In this document: in pieces, positions 36,735-47,934 of the stretch
Layout of the letters: every line of letters starts with the position of its first letter
Position numbering within the stretch: position 1 is the first letter of the stretch
NCBI RefSeq assembly: GCF_000143415.4
Contig: NW_003314298.1
Location: 789,014 to 853,013 of the forward strand
Reading direction: 5' to 3'
Origin: Selaginella moellendorffii
Lineage: Eukaryota > Streptophyta > Lycopodiopsida > Selaginellales > Selaginellaceae
DNA: 64,000 bases
Made by a program: the position numbers and the translations under genes
The notes under the pieces: model-generated
What the model was told of the DNA's origin: nothing
Seen by the model: only the letters and a program-made list of their open reading frames with translations
Database searches by the model: none

Positions 36735-36754
36735 GGTGCCCCTCATCTCCACCA
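36735..36754 (-). other. Primer-binding site candidate of the gypsy element
   Basis: Next to the 5' LTR, after one extra T, the minus strand reads TGGTGGAGATGAGGGGCACC, starting with the TGG expected opposite a tRNA CCA end. The matching tRNA is not identified; it is not initiator Met. Confidence 0.5.
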
Positions 36755-36755
36755 A

Positions 36756-36929
36756 TGTGAGTGCATGGAATATGGAAAGGGAATATAGAAATGTGCATAT
36801 CCATTAACCCAAAAACCCTAGCTTATATACAGGAGTGAGTGGTCCGGATTGAAACCAATCCGACGGCTACCAAAATCCACTACGCTAATATTAGTATACG
36901 GCATCGTAGCCGTACACTTGGCCCTCATA
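36756..36929 (-). repeat. 5' LTR of the gypsy element
   Basis: 174 bp, 96% identical to the copy at 31893-32066. Its outer end reads TATGAGGG where the other LTR has TGTGAAGG, so the terminal TG has probably mutated. Confidence 0.92.
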
Positions 36930-37262
36930 GTATTATTAAATAATCCAATTGATCAATAATTATAAACAGGTTTATATGTTATAAATCAAGATTAATTAAA
37001 CATGAAAGAAGTGTTTAAGAAAGTTTATACATTATAAACATGTTTATAAATTATAAATACAGACTTAATCTAATGAATAACAACTAATCTATTATTAAAT
37101 GGTAGAATAAACTAAAATATGTTTAATAAAATTTATAAATTATAAATATAAAAGTAATCTAAATAAATACTATCATATTTTAGGTCTGGCATGGAAGCAA
37201 ACCATCGAATGGTTTGATACACTTTAAAAAGAAATTATGTGCCATGATAGAATCAATGGTAG
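36930..37262. other. AT-rich spacer
   Basis: About 330 bp, AT-rich, with TTATAAA-like repeats (TTATAAATTATAAAT and similar) near 36960-37150. No gene seen. It resembles the AT-rich sequence left of the gypsy element, consistent with insertion into an AT-rich spacer. Confidence 0.5.
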
Positions 37263-38837
37263 TCACGCACACTTTTGTGGCGACCACTGTGAGAGGCACT
37301 CACGAATGAAAATGTTGAGCTGCAAACTATAGATATCCGGGAAGCTCCTAAAGTGATCGACGTGGGGTGACCACAGCAGGTTGCAAGCCTTGACAGTGCG
37401 CCCACTTCTTCGCTGCTCTTCCATAAATGACTCGACAGACTTGGCCGGGATCACCCTGTCCGCGGTGCTGTAAATGTAGAGCTGCGGGCACTTTGGCTGC
37501 TGCTTCGAAAGAATGGTGACAACTTCCGACAATCTCCTGCGATGCAAAAAAGAGATTAGTGCCTCGATGAATCAAAAGAGGAAAGACTCACTTCTTTACA
37601 TACGGAAGCTGTAGGAAAACCGAGAAGAATTTTTCGAGCATGCTCACTAGCGCTTGCTCCGTAACGTCGGCCTGGAGCCGAGTTTCGTGCGCCTCCTCGC
37701 TGCTGTGCTTGAGGATGTCCAACACGTCCACCTTGCGAGTGGTAACGCTCTTTTTCTTGAGAAACGCGGCAGAGAAACCGGATGCCCAGACCTGACCATT
37801 TGATACAAACTTCAGCTCCTGTTTGAAAAGAGAAAGCTTACCTGAGGATCAGGCTCTGCAACCGGGGCCGAATCCACGACGCATCCCTTCACCTTGTCCA
37901 GCAGCTTATTGTTCTTCTGCAACAGCCTCTCGAGAAGGACTCCATACCTGGAAAAGAAGAACAAAAACTCGTTAGCACGTTGAAGAGGCTGCGAAAAGAA
38001 GGAAAGTTACGTTAGCCATCCAGTGTTGCTAAAGGTGTGAAAGAAGAGATGCTTTTCCTTGCCGTTTTCCTCCTCCTCCATCCAGGCCAAGAGGTGGTGC
38101 GCCAGATGATCGATTTGTTGCTCGGCCTTTCCACCAGCCTTGAAACTTATCATGTCGCTCATTGGAATGACAAAGGTGACGGCGTTGATCCCACGCTCCG
38201 TGTACCAGTCCGCATACTTCTTGAGGTGCTTTTGCTTTGCTCCAAGCCATCCCAGCAAAACCACCGTCACCTCCTTGGAGTTCTTCCTCTCGTTCTCGTC
38301 TCTCGTGGATTCCTGCGGCTTGGAGGAGCTCTTCGAGTGCCACGAACGAATGTACTTTGAGGCGGCGAAAGTCGGAGAAAAGATGGAAGGATAGCTGGGT
38401 TTGGTGGCGGACGACGAGGAGAAAGAAGAAACAACGCTGCGGTAGTGTGGCTGGCATGGAGACGAGCGTAGCAAGAGGGAGCCATCAGTGGCGGATAGAA
38501 CAGCCAGGCTTGGAAGGATCGGGAAGAAGTGGAGCGACGAGCAAGAACACGTCTTGAGTGAATCGGAGACGAAGCGATGGACTGTCCAGACTACCTGATC
38601 GACCGAGGGGCTCTTGGATTCAATCGAGGAAGAAAGAGGAGATTTTTCTCTCACGTCGGCGCTCGAGAATGGAGGAACTGGCATGGAGGGATGAGCTGCG
38701 TAGAGGAGGTATGGCGGTGGGCCGAGAGTGGCAGGACGAGGACGAGGAGGAGCAATCTCGAACGATGATATCGCTGTTGCCAGACCAGCGGCGAGAGCTG
38801 CCAGAGGGCCATAGAGGCGCGTGGAAGTCCCCGCCAT
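37263..38837 (-). CDS. DUF829 / TMEM53-like alpha/beta-hydrolase
   Basis: Four exons on the minus strand: 38837-38011, 37947-37842, 37791-37592, 37536-37263; 468 residues. The hydrolase part begins with VTVVLLGWLGAKQKHLKKYADWY, the typical DUF829 start, and continues with FFHTFSNTGWLTYG (nucleophile region, here S/N instead of a clear GxSxG), VKGCVVDSAPV, LYIYSTADRVIPAKSVESF and SPHVDHFRSFPDIY, where the Asp and His may complete the triad. The first 175 residues are Ser-rich with few acidic residues near the start, which could be an organelle-targeting or disordered region. The ATG at 38837 is the first ATG in frame. Substrate is unknown for the family. Confidence 0.85.
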
Positions 38838-40439
38838 TGGAAAGGAATCCAACGCGAGAGGAAAAATGGAAAAGGGGAATCTAGAGGCCTGGGATCGACT
38901 AGGGCTGTGTGATCGACAGCCCCGGGCGAGAAATTCAGCATGCAGGGAGGGAGAAATCTCTGCCAGGGACTGACCTTGGTTTGGAGTGAGGCGGCAGGCG
39001 ATCGATCTAGCTACGCTGCTGCTGCTGCTACTCCGTGTGTGGAAGTAACCGGATGAGAATCACGTCAACGGACATCGAGGGAGGGAGTCAAGAAGAACTC
39101 GCGGAGAAAGAAAACGCGTGCGCCAGAGAAAGAAAAGAGCCCTAACAGAATATGCCCAGTATCGCCACTATGCCCTAAACCAAACTACTGCATTTTATTG
39201 ATTCAAAAGAATATAAATAAAATTATTAATGCTAAAAAAATTAATCTATGCAATTAATCGTTGATATATTGCAAGTTAAAATATTTTTTCTTGCTTTATT
39301 TGGTTTACATTATTTTCATTATCCATATAGATAGTAATGTAGCAAAATTTAAATGGCTTTTAATATTTAAGTAGATGATGACTTGATAGCAAGAACTGTT
39401 AGTATGTGGCTAATATTATGAATTCCATGTAAACTCACAATTAAAATCATTTGAATGTTTCACTTTTATAATTCACAAAGTTACAGATTTAATGTTATTT
39501 ATAGTTGAATTCATTGTGGTCTACTACCTCACACTACTTCACTATTGCTTGTGTTGCTCCTTGCTCAACTTCCACTACTTGTTGCCGCTTACTCGACTTG
39601 TGCTGCTCGCTACTGCTCACTATTCCTTGCTGGAGCTACATTAATGTGAGTGGTAAAGGGCCTTTTGTTTGGTGCTCGTGATGACAAGATCGGATTCAAG
39701 CACATCTAGAAGTTCACATGAGCTCAATGTGAGGCCTTCGGCCCACAAGGAATCCAGAAAATACACACCAATGCTTGACCTGCAAAACAAAGCATGACAA
39801 GTGCCAAGTGTGAAAAAACCACAGAGAAAGATAAAAGGAAGATTAATCATCTGTTAGCAAAAAGATTTTACCTTAAACTTGCATGGAAGCATAGAGACTG
39901 AAAATAGAATGCCTGAGAGAATTGTTACATTGTCTTTCACAAAATCTATATAAATGCTCACATCAAAATGTGTCAGGAAAGAAAAAAATAAAACCAATTG
40001 TGTTTTGCTACCAACTTGCTGCTTTCCTGCGCTTTGGATGATCTGATCACCAAGCTGCAAGGCAAGAGACTGTGAGCTCAGGTTCCCCTTTACCACTTAC
40101 ATTTATCTGCCACGGGCACCTCTCGCTCATGCCTGGCCTCGAGAATCCATGAAATCAATCACACTGCCACAATCGATCCCTTAGGTCTTGAGAAAAAAAT
40201 GCTTGGAAAGAGAGGAGAGAGCTTACTCGCATGGTGCACTAGGACGAGACTGGATGAAGAGGACTACCTAGAAAGACCTCCACTATATGTTGCAACCAAT
40301 TAACAAAGGTTCAATATAGTTTTCTTGTACACTAAGTGGATGGTTCTTGCAGACCTGGCTCCGGCAACTAGTTTTAAACCACGGTTGAACTTAAAATATA
40401 CTGTGGAATAAAACAGCCAACTTATGAAATGTAGTAAGA
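38838..40439. other. Intergenic region
   Basis: About 1.6 kb. The first 300 bp are the promoter and leader of the DUF829 gene; the rest is mostly AT-rich. Small ORFs near 39641-40096 (-) match nothing known. A run of C(T)TGCTGC-like repeats around 39530-39640 (for example GCTTGTGTTGCTCC) is imperfect low-complexity sequence. Confidence 0.45.
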
Positions 40440-42370
40440 TTACCATGCATCACTGCAACAACAACAGCCTCCTTCGAAACAGTGAAGCTGTTGACTATCT
40501 TGAACAAAGATCTTCTTTCCTTTTCCAGCAATCTCAGAAATCACTTTTGCTGAGGCATGGCAATCACTGCACATCTGCATGTTATTACTGACAAGAACAT
40601 TCTATTTGTGAGATTCTTGAAGCAATGCATATGCAATTGCAAGCTTCTCATGGACCTCCTCTTTGTTGCAATTGGGGTGCCAAAAGTTCTCTTCTTTCAC
40701 ATACCCATTCTCTTTTGCCAGCTTCATTAACCTCGTGAGCTCACCCCATATTTCTTTTATATTAGGATGACCAATCCCCCACACGAAATGTGTGCATTTT
40801 TCCACCAAGTTGGACACGGTTGATTGCTCCAAGCTTCTTCAAGCCCTCTGTCACCCTCCAAGCCCTTCTCTGTCACCATCTTTCTCAGCCCAGCAATTTC
40901 ACCAGTCCTGCTTTTCCCATATATCTCCACGAGGATAATGTATGGGGTGGCATTGTTTGGGTCCATGGCAAATATCTGCTTTGCAGCATATTTTCCGTGC
41001 CCAGCATTTACATGCTTCCTACAGGAAGAGAGAAATGTCATCCAAATTCTTGCATCCCGCTCATAGGGCATCGTCTCAATAAGTTCTTGGGCCTCTTCCA
41101 TCCGCTTCACCTTCCCAAGCATCCCAACCATGCAATCGTAATGCTCAATCCCTGGCACAATACCAAAGTCGGGTTCCATGGGCGTGAAAAATAGGCTTTT
41201 GCTCTCTTCAACATCCAAAACCTGGCTGCTTGCCACGAGTATAGCAATGAATGTCACCCTGTTGGGTAGAATTCCATCCAAAATCATTTCATTAAAGGTT
41301 TGAATCGCATGTGTTTCATCCCTTATCATTGTGCATGCCCTGATCATGGATGTCCATGTGTACACATCTTTGTTAAGCGTGTTGGCAAACAATGCCTTTG
41401 CATCATCATACCTCCCGCACGCTGCATACACAATGAGCATTATGAGGATTATATTGTGTGTGACAATATCTTTGTGTTTAGATTTGTCGTAAAAAAAGTC
41501 AACTGCTGATTGAAGACGGCCGTTTTGGGCATATCGCATTGACTGACGCCACATCCGGCTCGTCCATCCGGTCAAACATGGCCCTCGCGGAGTCAACGTC
41601 CCCGGTATTGGAATAGACCTCCAGCATCATCGTCCAGTGAACCACTGTTTTGTCATGCGGCATCTCCTCCAACACTTTGAGAGCTTTTGCCAAACTTTCT
41701 TTTTCACCTACACAGTGCCTCGAGTAGACACGTCCAAGAAATAGCATCTTTCGTGGGCATGTGTTAAATACATTTTTCGCATGGACTAATCGACCATTTC
41801 GTACAAGCTCCTTCATCATTGAATTCCAAGTGATCTGGTTCCTGAGCTCTTTTGGCATTGACTCAAACATCTCCTCAGCTTCTTGCAGTCTGCCAGCTTT
41901 TCCGTATGCAGAGATCATCACATTCCATGATGCTGCACTCTTGGTGTCACGGGGAATCCCATCAAACATCTCGCGAGCTCGATTAAGTTGCCCGTTCTGA
42001 GCATACCCTTGGACCATTGTGTTCAATGTAACAACGTTTGCCACCTTCAGCCCATAAAAAATTCTCCTTGCCTCGTCTACTTCCCCGTATGCACCCAAGA
42101 GTATGGTCCATGAGTAATCATCCTTTTCGGGCACTTGATTGAAAAACTCCGTTGTCTCAACGAGTTGATTCTTTTTAGCCATAGCTGCTAACATGATGTT
42201 CCAAGACACCAAACTCTTGGCTTCCATCTTCTCGAACAAGATCCAAGCATCTTCTACCCGGGCGTTTTGAGTGTATACTTTAAGCATAATATTCCCAAGA
42301 GTAGATGTTTGGCCGCTTGATTTCATCAAACACCAAACGACCATCGTCTGAACTCCCAAACATCTCAATC
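40440..42370 (-). pseudogene. DYW-type PPR pseudogene
   Basis: PPR motifs in three frames: 42368-41499 (SWNIMLAAMAKKNQLVE, SWTILLGAYGEVDEARR, SWNVMISAYGKAGRLQEAEE), then 41596-40757 after a frame change (TWTSMIRACTMIRDETHA, EHYDCMVGMLGKVKRMEEAQ, E motifs), then another shift into the DYW region (IGHPNIKEIWGELTRL, EKLAIAYALLQESHK). A TAG follows ESHK at about 40602, but the same frame continues with CSDCHASAKVISEIAGK and ends in SDAW at 40440, a degenerate DYW terminus. Two frameshifts and one stop make function unlikely. Confidence 0.85.
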
Positions 42371-42391
42371 AACAGATTTGCCACAAACTTA

Positions 42392-42727
42392 TCATTCCGA
42401 TAACTGCTTCGACGAACACATCTTCTTCAGCGTCTCTACAGAATGGATGTTCTTCCCATCAATCATAGTATGTGAGTTGGAAAAAGATCTTGATAAGAGC
42501 TCCTTCGCATGACAACCCCAATGGGTGTACATTTCAGTTGACATCCATTCAAGATAAGCGTGAGGAAGATCTGTAAGTCGCTTACCCTTGTATTTTCCAA
42601 AGTCCACTACCATTGATCCAATTCTATCACCATTTGGCTCGTGTATTTGCACATCCTTGTTTCTGGCCAAAGTTTGAATTGCTACCTCCTTCCACTCATT
42701 GTCAAGCTCTTGACTCATCCATTTCAA
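42392..42727 (-). CDS. Small ORF with GKYKG (DUF3820-like) motif, possible exon or fragment
   Basis: The ORF contains MVVDFGKYKGKRLTDLPHAY followed by LEWMSTEM, similar to the short DUF3820 signature (GKYKG...LP..YL.W). A related YLKWMSQELDNEW occurs 60 residues earlier, so the motif seems duplicated, the upstream copy having lost its GKYKG half. The first clear ATG gives 108 codons from 42718. It lies directly upstream of the PPR pseudogene and may be a captured exon, an independent small gene or a relic; function unknown. Confidence 0.35.
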   Translation of the reverse strand: MKWMSQELDNEWKEVAIQTLARNKDVQIHEPNGDRIGSMVVDFGKYKGKRLTDLPHAYLEWMSTEMYTHWGCHAKELLSRSFSNSHTMIDGKNIHSVETLKKMCSSKQLSE

Positions 42728-42832
42728 GTAGTTTTCAGGTACCGATTCAGATTCCTCGTGATTAGTGCCACAATTTAAAAACTCGTTAGAGAATTAGAAA
42801 AGCGTTGCAACTAGCTTAGATCAAGAGAAAGC

Positions 42833-45330
42833 TCACCACTTACCATTGCAAGTGCAGCGGCCGTCAACGATGGTGTGCGTAGTCGCGGCATCCTTCACCA
42901 CAATCTTGCGTCCTATGATCTTGGAGATTGCGATAGTAGCACTATGGCAATTCCGACACACACGGAAGTTTTTGGTCACAGTTATTGGCCCCGTTGCCGT
43001 CTCGCTCGCCGCCCAGGCAATCGCAAGCTTCTCGCTGTGGAAGCACATCCCTTATTCTTTCTCTTCCTCGAGAACGTCGGCGAGAATTGGCTTGTATCCG
43101 TGCTCTTTCGTCATTATGTCGTCCCATGCCCGGAATCCTCCTCAACTTGAGTTTCTTGATCTTTCCCAGGATTTCTTTGAGCTTCTTTTCCTGCTTCGTG
43201 TTGTAGTAGATGCTGCGCAGCATGATGTATACGATGGGGGACTTGCCATCGTCGCTCTTGAGCCTCAGAAGCTTCTCTGCTGCAATCTCGCCGTAGACCA
43301 ACCATTCTTGCCGCAGAGAGAACCGCCATCCAGTTCACGGGATCGTCTGACAAACAGCTTGCAAGCTCCACGGTCGCTGCAAACTTCCCACCTCGGTTAA
43401 GGTTGACGACCACTTGGCCATAGTGCGAGGCATCCGGAACGAAGTCGAAGTCGCGTACAATTGTTCCAAGCTCTTCACCACTAGCAACCCAGACGAGAAA
43501 CGTGACTCTTGTTGGTTCGATGCCTTCTTCCGGATCGTCAAATCTGCTGCCTTTGGCCTGGAAAACAAGATACAATCAGCCGAGCCGAAGAAAGAAGAAG
43601 AAAAGCGAAATGGAACTATACCTGTTGTTCTGGACATCGGCTGACGCAAGGCTTGTCCAGGTAAAGACATCCTTCTCCCTTGCCCGTTCGAAAAGAGCTT
43701 CCGAGTCTTCAAGCAGCGGCAAACTGGAAATCATAATGTTGAACGACCTGGTGTCGATCCTATCACCCCCTCCTTCGGCGAAGAGCTTCTGTGCTCGCGA
43801 GTAATAGCCGTTCTTCACATAAACCGCGAGAAGAGCGTTGAAGGCAGCAGCATCCGGAGAGGGGATTCGCTTGTAGACATTCTCGGCAACATCAACGAGA
43901 TGACCATGGGTACCAAGGCTGTGCATGAGAGACGTGTAGGTGCTTCGAATAATCGCGTCGACATATCCATCATCGTAGCAAAAGGCCTTGAAGTACTGTG
44001 CTCTGACGTCCTCCAGCAGCGACAGGTCTGACGAGGCAACAGCAGCCTTGAGCTCTGCAATTGCAAAGTGCCTGAGTATGGTCGTTGAGTAGCTATCCCA
44101 GCAAGGATACCGCATGAAGCAGGGGAGAGCTCCATAGAAGCTGATAAAACAAACAGACGAAGAGTTAAAACGTAAGACTTTAGCAAAACCGTGCTCACCT
44201 TGCATGCGCATTAAGCACGATATTCCACGAAACAGCATTTCTTGTGGTGGCTCTTTGGAAGAGCTCCAAGGCCTCGCCAGGCTTATTGTTCACCGCGTAA
44301 GCCTGCAACATGGCGTTGTACGAGTACGCATTTGGAGAAGAGATGCTATTGAATAGCTTCTCCGCGTCCTCCAGCCTCCCTGCTCTTCCGGCTTCTTTGA
44401 TGAGATCGTGGCACCGCTTCCGGTCGGCAGGAGCACGCAGCTGGTCGGCCGATGCGCTTTTCGCGAAGCTGGTCTGCTTCTGATCGGTAGAAGCATTCCT
44501 CGCCGGGCGCTTCCGCTTGCTTTCCACAGCGCTCTCCTTCTGGCCAGTAGGCTCAGTTTCCACCTGGCTTGGATCGGTACGATGAGCTCCAAGCCTCGTA
44601 AATCTTCAGCATCAGCGCGTCCGTCATCCGGGAGAAGGAAGCTTTCCTCAGCTGGCAACAAGAGTTAAGTTAGTGCGCAACCAAAGGAGAAAGATAAAAG
44701 CACGCAAAGGGAGCAAGCAAGAAAGCAAAACTAGCTAGCTCAGCCCCTACAACGCAAGAACACGAGAACACTCCGAGAGAAAAGCCCCTACTAGCGAGAA
44801 AACACGAAGAGGACGCAAAACACACGAGAATCGAGGCAGGCCACAGAAAATGGAAGCCTCTGTCTCGAAGAAAGGAATGCTAACGCCAAAGACAACAGGG
44901 GAACAAGACACACTCGCAATCCACAGGGGAAGCCGGCGCCTTTGCTCAGAAAGAAGAGCAAGAATCCAGCCACAGCAGCGCAAGAAGTCGCAAGGATAGT
45001 AGTAGAGGAAAATCGGAGGGAATGGAAGCTTCCGGCTCCAAAGAAGGCGCAAAGAACGCAGTCAAAACCACACGCTAGCAAATCCAAGCCACCTTGTATG
45101 TGAATCTCTCTTGGTGCATCCAAACATCTTGTATGTTCCTGCGCTAAGATATGAAATCAAAAGGAAACGAAATCTCGCTAGTTACCTGCGACATGGAGAG
45201 ACAAGCTGCCAGAGCTGACGACATTGCTCCTCGCCGATCTAAGTCGCAGGTGCCAAGGTCGAGAGAAAGAGTATGACAAATCCTACCTTTCCTCCGCCCG
45301 ATTGCTGCAAGAGACGCCATTGCCCTAAAC
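42833..45330 (-). pseudogene. Multi-exon DYW-type PPR pseudogene
   Basis: Possible first exons at about 45330-45180 (MASLAAIGRRK, AMSSALAACLSMSQ), then PPR motifs (AYSYNAMLQAYAVNNKPGEA, TRNAVSWNIVLNAHA, SFNIMISSLPLLEDSEALFE, DVFTWTSLASADVQNN) with plausible GT-AG introns at about 44200-44140 and 43620-43563. Near 43300 the frame shifts between VLSAARMVG and GEIAAEKLLRL; it shifts again near 43130, and an in-frame TAA precedes [14 protein letters not shown] (about 43053). The DYW domain keeps HSE and CRNCHSA but ends CTCNGKW instead of DYW. Multiple lesions support loss of function; the 5' boundary is uncertain. Confidence 0.75.
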
Positions 45331-45339
45331 GATCCGAAA

Positions 45340-45750
45340 CTATCCTGCTCAGTACTCGCCCTAACAAAGACCTAGCGCGGGAAATTCGAACTATATTATT
45401 ACCAGTTACATTTGTTAAATAAATAAAAGTAAAAATCAGGCATTGCCCTAATTACAAACCCTTAATTGCCACCTCTTTAATTAAAGAAAGGATTCTCTAT
45501 TTGATTCTTTTACCACCTTTCATATAGATCCTGGTGGAAAAAAATGTATAGATCCACGTGTACGGTCCGTGTGCGATTCTTCCACGCTAGTTACTGAAAT
45601 ATCTCGAGGAATCGCAGTGGCGGCTTTCTTCTTGTGGCTCAATCCCGTGCTGGCGCTGGCCTGACATGGAAAGAATCCCTGCTCGGCGGAAGCAGCAGGG
45701 ATCGTGATGAGAGAGGCCAGCGCCAGTGCTCTCCATTCTTGGAACTAAAG
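45340..45750. other. Spacer
   Basis: About 400 bp, AT-rich around 45390-45500, with no recognised gene. It marks the transition from PPR sequences to the inverted duplication. Confidence 0.4.
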
Positions 45751-45754
45751 CCCT

Positions 45755-47730
45755 GGGCCGTGCCCCCGGATAATTTCCTTGAGCACATCCAGATCGAAAG
45801 AAGTGCAACTGGTTGCGGGAGAAGATCGAGCGCAAGTATTCCAAGGAAAGGCAGATTATCATCCTCGATCGTCTCATCTGGGGGACAAAGTTTCAGAAAG
45901 AACTTAAGTGGACGGCCAAAAGGTTTGGACTGGAAGGTTGTGAGACATGAAGGAGCAAATCGATCGGGAGTTGCGAGCCTTGTCATTGGTATGCCTCATC
46001 GTGGCAGCTCCAACGTGCTGGGAAACGTTGTAGGAAGCCTCTGCGGCAAACATTTAGCGAGTTTGCTGGGGATGGCTACAGTGGAAGTGGTGATGTCAAG
46101 TACCATCTAGGAACGTCCTACGACAGACCGACCAGGACCGGGAAGCACATCCATCTCTCGCTCGTTGCGAATCCCAGTCACCTGGAAGCTGTGGACCCGG
46201 TTGTGGCGACGACTACGAGAAGAAGAAGAACATGACGATTTTGCTTCATGGAGATAGCTTCTCTGGCCAAGGTGATGCTGCACTTGAGCGATCTTCCAAA
46301 CTACACCACCGAGCAGTCGCTCCTCGCCTTACTGCACGGACGTTTCCAAGGGTTTGAACGCTCCTATCTTTCCCCTGAAAGGACATGAGCTGTCGTCCAT
46401 GCCTGGCCGCAAAATGGAGGTGCCAGTTCAAGTCGGATGTTGTGGGTCACAATGAGATCGACGAGCCATTGTTCACTCGACCAAAAATGTACCAGGTAAG
46501 CTCAACTTTGTCTCGATTTGCTAGTGCTTGATGGATTGTTTTTTTTCTTTTTTTGTGCAGGTCAAGATGAAACTCGTTGAAATTGGTCATGACGATCAGT
46601 GAGGAGACCGTGAAAAATATCCATGACAAAGTGTATGCGATTTTAAGCGAAGACTACGCTCCTAAGTCACAGGACTGATATTGGACGGGCTTCATGGGTC
46701 CGGAGCAGTTGTCACGGTTAAGAAACACCGGGTAAGTTTAGTCTTTCGTCTTTGTTTCTTACATGTATCGGTGTTCTGACTGCAGTGTCAAACCAGAGGT
46801 TGGCAAGAAAATCGCCACTCTTCCTCCCTCGTTTACCAGAGCGATCAAAAGGGTGTGTGGGCAACATGATTGAGACGGGAGACGGAGTTACAACTGAGGC
46901 ACTTGCGTTCGCAACGCTCCTTGCAGAGACATGCCGTGGTATGAAAGATACTGCCCCCTTGACCACGTTCTGCCCAATCGTGAGCAACAGGTTTTTTCTC
47001 CTGTTATTCTAGATTTTAATGCAGCTCGCTCTCGGAATATGGATTCAATGGAAAACCCATAGTTTGGAGACGTCGTCAATGGTGCGCAGGTGATCAGTTT
47101 TTGAGCTGTGGAAAAGCCAAGTGGTTGCCTCAAACAGGACTTGTGTGCATGCTGGCTGCCACACGGTTATGATGGACAAGGGCCACAGCACTCAAGGCTG
47201 GAAAGGTTTTTGCAGGTTTGTGCTGTGACATTCTTTGACGACGCTCTTTTACCTGTCCCTTTATCACTCCCTTCGGAAATAGAGTGTTTGGCCGCCTCTT
47301 CTCTCACTTTGGTTAGTGGAGCAAAACAATGACTGAGCTTTTTATCCAGGTATACTACGAGCTCGACGAGGAAAGGAGCGCGTTGGAGCAAAGGACGTGG
47401 CCATCTGCCGCGTAGAGCAGCTGTGCCCGATTCCTTACGATCTTCTCCAAAAGGAACTCAAGCGTAAGAAAGCTTGCGGAGCGGTTTCTCTTGTAGACGC
47501 GGATGTTGTGTGGTGCCAGGAAGAACCCATGAACATGGGCTCCCCTCAATCGTGGGAGCTTTGCGGAGATCCAAGTCCTCGGCCACCCGCACTGGATTCG
47601 CGGCCGTGCACAAGATGGGGCTCTCCAAGCACAAAATATGTAAGGCTAGCGAATTGTTCTAGGCAATCACACGTTTCTTTTCGTTCTTATGATCTTCCAA
47701 AAGAAAGGGAGAGGTCTTCTACCAGGTAAG
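45755..47730 (+). pseudogene. 2-oxoglutarate dehydrogenase E1 (OGDH) pseudogene, left copy
   Basis: Pieces of the E1 subunit of the TCA-cycle 2-oxoglutarate dehydrogenase complex appear in order but in changing frames: [130 protein letters not shown]-like sequence, YYELDEERSALE, AICRVEQLCPIPYDLLQKEL and VVWCQEEPMNMGS. Recognisable introns remain (for example after MYQ, about 46496-46560), so this is DNA-level duplication, not a processed copy. Many frameshifts and stops exclude a functional enzyme. Confidence 0.9.
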
Positions 47731-47934
47731 CTCGTTATTCTCCAAGGATTTGTGATCTTAGTGGATAGATTTTACGCAAGTGGAAACTGAAATTTAAGAA
47801 AGATATCTGAAAAAGAAAAAAGATCGATTGTATGTCATCCGTTGTAATATATACTGAGATGAGAAGAGATTGCAGCAAAAAATAATATATCAAATGAGAA
47901 AAAAGAAACTATAGCAAAAGAAAATACACTAAGA

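Larger units (their letters stand above)
31893..36929 (-). mobile_element. Ty3/gypsy LTR retrotransposon, 5.04 kb, partly decayed
   Basis: Two 174-bp direct repeats bound a minus-strand gag-protease-RT-RNase H-integrase order, the Ty3/gypsy arrangement. GTAT abuts both outer ends (31889-31892 and 36930-36933) and can be read as a 5-bp GTATT duplication if the terminal T is shared. The LTRs differ at 7 of 174 sites, about 96% identity. Pol is broken: protease and RT lie in different frames, and in-frame stops separate RT from RNase H (about 34037) and RNase H from integrase (33605). No chromodomain is apparent. It is not autonomous now. Confidence 0.93.

Noticed and set aside
39530-39640. Possible CRISPR-like or tandem repeat (TGCTGC/TTGCT units)
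   Set aside because: Units are irregular in spacing and sequence, simple low-complexity DNA; CRISPR arrays are not expected in plant nuclear DNA.
44791-45123. 110-codon hydrophobic minus ORF upstream of the PPR pseudogene
   Set aside because: No homology recognised; it lies in a compositionally repetitive leader region and has no supporting splice context.
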